This document shows, piece after piece, positions 55,739 through 64,000 of a DNA stretch of 64,000 nucleotides (within the stretch, counting starts at the first letter, position 1; each line of letters starts with the position of its first letter). Origin of the DNA: Mycocentrospora acerina. Its lineage: Eukaryota > Ascomycota > Dothideomycetes > Pleosporales. The position numbers were made by a program, and so were the translations under genes. The notes below the pieces were generated by a model. That model was not told where the DNA came from. It was given only the letters and a program-made list of their open reading frames with translations, and searched no databases. The stretch spans positions 23,521 through 87,520 of the forward strand of contig JAKUHH010000163.1 of assembly GCA_022701365.1 (NCBI GenBank), in the 5' to 3' direction.

Positions 55739-58700
55739 ATGGACGCACAGGTTGATTTTGACATCAATGAGGCGATCAAGCTGTTTGACAGCGACCCCTC
55801 CACAATCCCCACACCCGAGGCACCGCAAGCATTACAAGAATGTGAAGAAGATGCAGACTCGTTGTCATCACCGGCACTGATAAATAGCGAGCTGAATCCT
55901 GTGGTCGATGCTATTGCAGAGAGCCCAGATGCGATCACGCGCAGCTCCGTCTTTGACACACTACAGTTTCTACTCAAGTGCGTCTAGCAGAGACACCTGA
56001 TATACGACCCTAGTCTGACGCTTCCACCCTTCTAGAACATCATCACAGATACCCCCCGCGACCCTCACCAAAATCCTCGACCTGATAGCCTCGGCGCTGT
56101 CCACGCAAGCAGACATCATCCATGCTGACCTTGAGGCGGAAGAGCAAGATGCGATACCACACCACAAGAAAATCTTGGAAATGTATGGCTTCCTCCTCCG
56201 GTGGACTATATCCGCAGCCGAGACCAGAGCGCTGGAGAAGTCGGCGTCAGCACCAGCAAAGGCGCGGGGCAAGGGCGCAAAGGCAAAGTCGGGAGGGGCT
56301 AAAGACAGCAGTTGGGATCCTTCGGCGCAGCTGGAGGCCGCCTTGGACAGGATGAGTAAGGTGTTGAAGCTTAAGCTGGGACGCATTTTCGTCACAACGT
56401 CAGAACGAGACACATTCATTGGCCTCTTCACGAAGCCAGTATACCACATCCTTGAAAACGAGACACGAGTCAAAAGCAATGCCATTCGGAACCACTGCTT
56501 CAGAGTATTGTGTATTGCTATCAAGCACCACGGTCATGCATACAGTAAGTTATTCACGAACAACTCATAAACTCGATATTAACATAATCGCAGCTGCGCA
56601 GACTTCAATTAACCAGAGCCTGACATACTTTGAACATCTCGCTGAACCCATGGCCGAATTCCTCTTCACTCTTGCTGATGCTTACGACTTCCCACAGCTG
56701 ACAGAAGACGTACTGAAGGATATCAGTGCAAAGGAATTTAGCGCCACAGACCTAAAGGGACCAAAATCCATATCAACTTTCCTCACAAAATTATCAGAAT
56801 TGAACCCGCATCTCATCATCAGGCAAATGACACTACTTGCGAACCTGCTGGACAGCGAGGTATGGCTATTCTGGAGATTTGTATCAACAATTACTAACAT
56901 ACTAGTAGTCGTATACTCTTCGTTGCGCACTTATCGAAGTGTGCGGAAACTTGATTGCTATGCTAAGCAAGCGGAGCCAGGATGATCGTAGTGAAAACCT
57001 CGAGGCTCAGATCGATATTTTCTTCGATGTGCTCGAGGAGCGATTCCTCGACACTAACCCCTACTGCCGAGCCCGTGTGATGATGGTGTACGTCAAACTT
57101 TGCGACCTTGATCAGAAGTACGCTAGGCGTCGACTAAGGGTTGCGAAGCTTGCTGCGCGCAGTCTTGAAGACAAGAGCAGTACCGCTCGTCGAACAGCAA
57201 TCAAGTTGCTTGCAAAGCTGGTATCGACACACCCGTTCAGCGCCTTTGAAAATGGGTTATTATCAACCAAAGAATGGACAAAACGCCTTGATGAGTGTGA
57301 ACAGCAGATCAATGCACTTCAGCCTCCAGAAGAACTACGGGAGCGTGCACCGGGCGATGAGACGGTGGACGAATCATTATTACAAGATGCAACGCAGGTT
57401 GGAAGCGCAGGCGCCGAACCGAAGCATCCTTCAGAGATGACAGAAGAAGAGAGGGCTGTGGCCATCGAACAGGCGCAAAAGGCATCCCGCGATCTACAGA
57501 ATCTCGAGAAGGCCGAGATGATGCGAAAACTACTGTTGGATGCACTCGAATTCATCGACACCATTAATGAATCGGCTGAGGTTGTCACTCAGCTGTTAGC
57601 ATCGAAGAACAAAAGCGAAGTTACCGAAGCGATGGACTTTTTCACAACAATCGATGCCTACAAAATTGCGAATTCAAAGATTGGCATCCGAAGGATGCTA
57701 CGACTTATTTGGACCAAGGGCAACAGTGACGAAGGCAAAGGTGTTCAAACTCATCTGATCGAATGCTATAAGGGTTTATTCTTCGATGCGCCTCCAGGAT
57801 TTGATGCCAATGCCATCGCCAACTTTGTCTCGAAAAACATGATAAGTCTGACATTCGGCACCACCCCTGCGGAATTAACATCTCTTGAGCAACTCCTCAG
57901 CACTATGGTGAAGCAGGGGTTGATCAACGACTTGGTCATTCAGAAGCTCTGGCAGATCTACGGATTTCAAAAGAAAGAGATTTCCAAAAGTCTGCGTCGA
58001 GGAGCCATTATTGTTCTTGGCATGCTCGCTCTTTCTTCTCCAGACATTGTTGTGCAAGAGATGGAGGCATGCTTACGAATTGGCTTGGGAGAACTCGGTA
58101 GGCGAGATCTGGGCCTTGCTCGTTATACTTGCATTGCGCTCCGCCGAATGAGTCCGCCTCCAGGTAAATCTGCTAGCGCCACCCAAACACAGGTTGTCAA
58201 GCTTCCCAACGACCACGCAGTCTTGATAAGATTAGCTGCAATCACAGAGATTGCTTCAGATAGCAAAGAATGGTACGGGGTTGCAGAGCAAGCTATCAGC
58301 GCAATTTACGTTCTTTCCAAGTACCCGGACGTTCTCTGCTCGGAGATTATTCGACGGGTGACAAAACGTGTGTTTGCGTCCCAGGCGACCTCTCGGCCCA
58401 CATCGAGCTCCAGCGCTGCTCCAGCACAGCCAGACGAGGCGTCTGTAGTAAACGACGCTCAGCCAAGGCAACAAAACTCGGCTTTGGCACTCTCACAACT
58501 GCTGTTCGTTGTAGGACACGTCGCAATCAAGCAAATTGTCCATCTTGAGCTTTGCGAACTCGAGTTCAAGCGCCGAAAAGCTGAGAAAGAAAAGAAGACT
58601 GGTCCGACACCACGGCCGTCAACAGGGTCGGCAGCAGCAGAGCCCACACCCCTAAAGAAAGGCCGCAAGAGAGGAGCTGCTAAGGAAAAAATACCCGCTC

Positions 58701-59601
58701 CCGAGGAAACTGTCGACGAACTGGACCTCATGGCGGGCACAACCGAGGATGATTTCACTGACGCTGTCGCACACGTTCGTGAGAAGGAGCTCCTCTACGG
58801 CCCTCAGTCACTTCTCAGGAATTTTGGTGCTCTGGTATCAGATGTTTGCGCAAACAATACATCATACAATCATCCCACTCTGCAAGCGCAGGCATCTCTG
58901 TGCTTAGCTAAACTCATGTGTGTGAGTTCAGAATATTGTGAGAAGAATCTAGGTCTTCTCCTCACGATCCTTGAACGAAGCCAGGATGCGGTAATCCGTA
59001 GCAATCTTGTGGTTGCTCTCGGTGACATGGCGGTCTGCTTCAACCATCTCATGGACGAGAACACTGACTTTCTCTACCGTCGACTGAATGATGGCGACCC
59101 AAGTGTCAAGCGTACATGTCTTATGACGCTTACATTTTTGATTTTGGCCGGACAAGTTAAGGTGAAGGGCCAGTTAGGTGAGATGGCGAAGTGCATTGAA
59201 GACAGTGATCGCAAAATTGCAGATATGGCAAAGATGTTCTTCACCGAGCTCTCTACCAAGGACAACCAGGTTTACAATCAATTCATCGACATGTTCAGTA
59301 TTCTAAGTGCCGATATCGAACTAGGTGAAGATGCTTTCAAAAAGATCATCAAATTTTTGGCAGGCTTCATTGAAAAGGTAAATCTAATTCAAACTAAATT
59401 ATCCGGACATTACAGACTGACATTTCACAGGACAAACACGCCAAGCAGCTTTCAAAGAAGCTGGCAGATAGGCTGCCACGAGCAGAGAATGAGAGGCAGT
59501 GGAACGATGTCACGTACACGCTGGGGTTGCTCCAGCACAAGGACGAAGAGATCCAGAAGGTTATCGCAGAGGGCTTCAAGGTAGTACATGCGGCAGCGTG
59601 A
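55739..59601 (+). CDS. CND1: Condensin complex subunit 1 (Cnd1/Ycs4, CAP-D2)
   Basis: Five exons, 55739..55977, 56036..56544, 56594..56859, 56909..59377, 59431..59601; 1217 residues. Cnd1 is the HEAT-repeat subunit of condensin, which compacts mitotic chromosomes together with Smc2, Smc4, Cnd2 and Cnd3. Family segments visible are ILEMYGFLLRWTISAAE, VKSNAIRNHCFRVLCIAIKH, ERFLDTNPYCRARVMMVYVK and the highly conserved C-terminal repeats LVVALGDMAVCFNHLMDENT, FLYRRLNDGDPSVKRTCLMT and LILAGQVKVKGQLGEMAKCI. A Lys-rich linker (about 58560-58690) may hold nuclear localisation signals. The last exon (57 codons, KQLSKKLADRLPRAENERQW) completes the family C-terminus. The acceptor of exon 4 is the second of two tandem TAGs. 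Confidence 0.96.
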
Positions 59602-62600
59602 TGGCAATTACGCATATTTCAAAACGACGTTGTATGATCATGACAGAACCTGAGATATTAGACAAGTTTATTCTGGGAAAGAAATTTGGGAGCTACATTC
59701 AAATTTGAGTTTGTGCGTGATAATCTTAAACGAAATAAAAAAACCATAATAATGTTATAACACGGTTTTATCTACTGAATGTGTGAGCAATACGCCTAGA
59801 TTTAGGCAACATCTGAACATTAAAACAAAGGCTGCAAAGTACTAGATTAAAAGTAGCACAAAAAATCAGCTGCCTAATTACTAGAAGACACTTTTTTACT
59901 TCACGTTACAGAGCTGTAACGACGCAGGTTATAAGAGAGTGATCTGAATAGGGTCTGAAGTGTCTACTACTAGGCATATAGGAGTGCTGGGACTAGAGGA
60001 TATACTAAAGATACTATTCTCTACACCTATAGGTCTTGTACAAAAGGATACAGAAAAACTACTCTTCTAAACTACATAGGCTGCAACCTTATATAACCCT
60101 TCCTAGGACTACTATCTAGTATAAGTACGAAACAGGTGGCTATCAGATAGGTATCAGTTGACCCAGGGGTAATGATAGGATGTGACGATGTAAACGTTAC
60201 AAGAGCAAGTAAATCTCTGTATAGTATACACGAATAATAGTAGTGCCTTATAGACTACCACCTTCCTAGTAACAATTCTTTTTTTTTCTTTATTTACATT
60301 TTATTAATCTATCTAACTAGCTAGACTAAATACAATAATGCCTATGCAGATATTAGTCTATAAGGCGCTATTTTCTCTCTTAGGCTAATCTCTCTTTTCT
60401 AGAGCTCTAGAAGCTTAGTAAAATAGTAGTAGTGCTTGTACTACATAGCATAATAAAATAGAGTCTTGCAAATAGTTATCTATTATTATAGTAAGCCTTT
60501 AAGTTAAGGCACTTGCAGTAGGCAGATATATAGCTGTTACTATTTCTGTTTTTTGTAAAAACTTAAATAGTGCTAATTACCCTACTTTAGTATTAAAGAT
60601 AGCAGCTAATATCAGCCTGCTTATTTCTTTCTACATTTATTTTTTCTCTAGACTATAGTATTAATAATATAAGAGCAAGTGTTTAAGTATTTATAATATA
60701 TTATTGTCAGGATTGCACCCCGACAGGAGTCAGCAGAGGTAACTCCTAGGTATTAATGCTAAGGAGTTCTATACTAGAGTACTCTAAGAACCTTATCCCT
60801 CTCTCTTAGTATCTATTACTATCTAGATTACTAAGAGACTCTTATATAAGCTACTACAGAATTATTATAAGTAAAGTAGCAATTTATCTAAGAAATACTA
60901 TAATTATATATGTATACTATATAAAGACTTTACTTACTTAGTAATATAAGTTAAGAAGAATCTTAACATTTAAATTACTATACTTTATATTTTTAACTAG
61001 AAAATTAGAATATAAGTAACTGTAAGAGCTTAAATACAGTAAATAGTACCTTAAATAGATAGTTAGTTAGACAGTCTGCCTGTCTAGAAGGCCCTACTAT
61101 TAGCTTAGTTAATAGAATCTAAGAAGTAGACACTAATAATAAAGCAGACTCCCCTAATCTAATAGCTAGTACAAAAATATAAATAAAGCCTAAAGTAGTA
61201 GAAACACTACTCTTAGATATTAATTTAGCTACTTTAGGCTAGAATAGTCTAGTAGTGTCTGCTAAAGTCTAAGAGTTAGATACTTTGCATACTTAGTTAT
61301 ATAAAGCCTAACAGCAATAGGAACTAAAATAACTTAAAGAAGTTTAATCTAGATATAAGTAAAGAGATAAAACAGCACTTATAATAATAAGAAATAAGTT
61401 AAAACTTGTAATAAACCTATTAGCTTTAGTATTATTAGCTCTTCTACACTTAAAGCTGCTATAAAAGTACTTTAAGACTAACTAAGTAGAGTATAACTAT
61501 TAAGAATAGGATTATAAGTCCTTTTTTCTGCAATCCTTATGAAACTTCCTAAAAGTATAATAAGAAGTAGACTTTAAAGTCTTATATATTTTAGAACTCT
61601 TTAAAATACTATCAAAAGCCTACTATATAACTATGCAATTTACCTTAGCTATATAAAAGCTTATATAAGCTATCTTAAAAATAGTTATATTAAACACACT
61701 TAGCACTCTATCTAAAAAGAAACAGCAAGCCTATAATATTCTAAAATATACCTAATAAAAGCTAAACTAGTCTCTAATAAACCTAATAGACTATCTTAGA
61801 CTATACTAAGAAGAACTAAGAATATTATAGTTATTAGACTTCTAAGTACTTTAGTTTATCTTAGCACTATAATAAGATATCTAGAAAGACTTTTTTCTAC
61901 TCTTAGTAGACTGCTAAAACACCCTACTATTAGTAGAAGAAAATGCAAATATTATCTATTAAAAAAGAAGCTAAGGCAAGGACTAAAGAGAAACTCTAAC
62001 CTAAAAAGACTTAAGAAAACCTAAAAAATATAGCTATAAGCTAGAAAGGACTAAAAGACCCTATAAGAAGTTAAAAGGAAATAATATAGCTTAGCTACTT
62101 AAGAATAAGTATAGAAAAAATAACAGATACTCTGCAAATAAACTAAACATATACTATAAGTATAGAGAGCTAGGTTATATCTAGCTTAACTGCCTAAACC
62201 TAAAAAATAATAAGAAGTCTACAGTTAAGAATAAAGAGAAAAAAGACAAAAAGCAGAAAGACTAAAAATATACCTATCTACCTATATTACCTTCTTGTTA
62301 GAAAATAAAAATCTTAAGATATTATAAGAAGCCTTATACTTAAGGCTTACTTACTTACTTACTATATAAATTACAGTATAATCCTCTAAGCTTATAGAGT
62401 CTATTATTATTAGTAGCTCTTAGCTAAACTTAATATTATTATTATTATTATTATTAGGAAAAGAACTTAGCCTCTAAGTTAACTCTCTCTTAAAGCTTCT
62501 AGCTAAAAGAGTAGATAGGAGGTAATTAAAAATATATAAGATAACTAAGGTTAGAGTAAATATTACAGACTTACACAGATATAAAAAAACCTACTTAATC

Positions 62601-62775
62601 TTATTTATAAGAACAGACTTAAAAAGGTATAAAGTATACTTAGGCCTGCTATAGATTAATGCAAGTAATCTTAAAATAAGCTTTCCTAGTTAGTAATAAC
62701 TTTTTAGAGGAAAGAAAGCAAAAGATTTACCTCTTTTTTAAAAAATAGCTATAGAACACCAACTTTGCCTTTTTC
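59602..62775 (+). mobile_element. RIP-saturated retrotransposon relic with gag zinc-knuckle fossil
   Basis: This is very AT-rich, with dense TA dinucleotides and no long open frame. I read no CG dinucleotide between 60,723 and about 62,775. The start of a possible LTR (TGTCAGGATTGCACCCCGAC) is at 60705, one of the few GC-richer spots. At 62152-62193 the frame reads Y-Y-K-Y-R-E-L-G-Y-I-stop-L-N-C. Reversing C-to-T and G-to-A changes gives the C-x2-C-x4-H-x4-C spacing of a gag zinc knuckle. That places a gag gene on the + strand about 1.45 kb after the LTR-like start, as in Ty3/gypsy elements. The first kilobase (59.6-60.7 kb) is AT-rich sequence of unknown origin. Element class and borders are inference. 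Confidence 0.6.
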
Positions 62776-64000
62776 AGCGCGTCTGCTCTGACGCCTGCGG
62801 CATCAATATTCCATCAGATATCATCTCAACACACATCAGACAGTCTCTCCTCCAATTTCTAGAGCCCTAGGGCCTAGGGTGGTGGTGTGCAGCTAGGTTG
62901 CAATCCTGCAATTTTGCAACGTTGATTTTTCAACGTTCAACGCTTGGACCATGACTACACCAGAACGTCAAGAGGCTAGAAATAGCCCTCCTGCTAACAC
63001 TAGAAATAGACCCCAACCACCTGATTTCCAATTTCCTAGAAATAGAGCTAGGACTAGTCCTAGCCCTAGCCCTAGCAACAGGCCTAATACTAGAGCTAAC
63101 CCCTATGCTATACTCTACTCAGATGAGGAGGAGATAGTAGAGAGTGAAGATGAGCTAGCTTCTAATATTAATGTAGAACAAGAGCCTAGAGCTTCAAAAA
63201 AACGAACAACAGAGCAACGCTCACTAAAAAAGACAGTTTAAAAAAGGCTATTAATCCAGATGAGCACTGCTGAGCAGAAAGAGAGGTGGGAATACCTAAT
63301 TAAATAAGGTATTAAAGCTTTTCAAGATGCACTATTACTTAGTGCAGACAACAACACTAGAGTAGCTACTAAAGAGCTACTAGCTTAAGCAGAAGCAGTA
63401 GTAGAAGGCAGGCTTATCTGCAACTATGCTGCTACTTAGGAGCTAGTAAGAGACGTAAAAGCTATTTAAATTTAATTACAACAACAACACAAAAACACTA
63501 CAAACTAACACTAAAAAAACACAGAAAACGCAGCAAATAACAACAATACTAACAAAAACAACACAAAATTATAGGCTCAAGTAGCAGGCCTAGCAGACTC
63601 TGCTTTTGCTACTAACAACAGTAATTACAAAAATACAAAAAAAACAAAAAAACAACACTTACAAGCTGCTCTAGAGCAGCAAAAGCAAAAAGAGCTAACT
63701 TTACTTACAAACAAAGATTTTTAACGCAGCTTAAATGTAATGCAGCAGAGAGATGCTATAAATGCTGCTCTAGCTGCTATTACAAACAACGCTCCTGTAG
63801 TAGCTAGAATTAGCTATACTACTAACAACAATGTTGTTATTACAACAACAGAAGCCTACAACGCTGATTTTTTGCTTTAAAATCAGGACAGCTGGATTTC
63901 TAGCCTCTTATTTTAATACTAAAAGATTTAAAAATCAGAGAGCTGGATTTAAGTAGTAGCTTACTACGTCTATGCACATAATGAGTTTTTACTAAACCTA
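62776..64000 (+). mobile_element. Second repeat element with a coding frame broken only by TAA/TAG codons; runs off the window
   Basis: Composition changes sharply at about 62,775 and CG dinucleotides reappear. From the ATG at 62951 one frame continues without a frameshift to about 63,960, though it holds more than a dozen stops. The first open part is 96 residues, with a basic/Pro/Ser N-terminus (about 25-55), an acidic patch (YSDEEEIVESEDELA) and a basic end. After the first stop it continues MSTAEQKERWEYLIK, later GRLICNYAAT, then an Asn/Gln-rich part. All stops I read are TAA or TAG, none TGA, as expected if CAA/CAG Gln codons lost their C. The protein may be a gag-like or DNA-binding element protein; I recognise no family. 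It has no reason to be a host gene. Confidence 0.5.
62918..62937. repeat. Hairpin AACGTTGA-TTTT-TCAACGTT upstream of the second element's ORF
   Basis: A perfect 8-bp stem and 4-nt loop, 13 bp before the ATG at 62951, followed by a further AACG copy. Confidence 0.6.

Noticed and set aside
59602..64000. Telomere or subtelomeric end at the right side
   Set aside because: No TTAGGG arrays are present; the AT-rich DNA is better explained by RIP-mutated elements.
1..64000. tRNA genes, CRISPR arrays, bacterial operons
   Set aside because: I saw no tRNA-like cloverleaf with A and B boxes, and no regularly spaced repeats; the genes are eukaryotic with introns.

Overview
The window is nuclear DNA of a filamentous ascomycete, most likely a dothideomycete and probably Pleosporales. 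The evidence is short spliceosomal introns (mostly 47-90 nt) with GT..CTAAC/CTGAC..AG signals, fungal-only families (Zn2Cys6 regulator, DUF3431, PDAT, DIM-2-type methyltransferase), and blocks of AT-rich DNA with the marks of repeat-induced point mutation (RIP). Species placement is inference. Exon borders were worked out by hand from reading frame, splice signals and family knowledge; every reported multi-exon CDS sums to a whole number of codons.

Layout. 1-14.8 kb is a compact housekeeping block: VAC14 (+), VMA12 (-), COQ1 (+), a WDR5/Swd3 WD40 protein (-), ISC1 (+) and TAF12 (+), separated by short intergenic DNA rich in microsatellites. 14.8-23.8 kb holds a large UDP-glucose:glycoprotein glucosyltransferase (-), an MFS exporter (+) and a DUF3431 membrane protein (+). 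23.8-34 kb is gene-poor and AT-rich. It contains a decayed DIM-2-like DNA methyltransferase, an intact small cysteine-rich secreted protein (candidate effector), an assembly gap and a second coding fossil. 34-43.8 kb has a Zn2Cys6 regulator (-), a 3.2 kb empty stretch, a cytochrome P450 (+) and a stand-alone CinA-C protein (+) with an apparent GC-AG intron. 44.8-59.6 kb is a second housekeeping block: PDAT/LRO1 (-), NAA30 (+), an unrecognised coiled-coil protein (-), the ER DnaJ protein SCJ1 (-), mitochondrial uS17 (+), CDC7 kinase (-) and condensin CND1 (+). From 59.6 kb to the end the sequence is repetitive: a RIP-saturated relic with a recognisable gag zinc knuckle, then a second element whose frame is broken only by TAA/TAG codons.

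Functional themes. Endomembrane genes recur: VAC14 and VMA12 (vacuole and V-ATPase), UGGT and SCJ1 (ER protein quality control), ISC1 and PDAT (lipid metabolism). They are not a cluster with one pathway. The striking part is the accessory island at 24-34 kb, where a dead copy of a genome-defence enzyme lies next to an undamaged secreted-protein gene, in a genome that shows RIP damage elsewhere in the same window.
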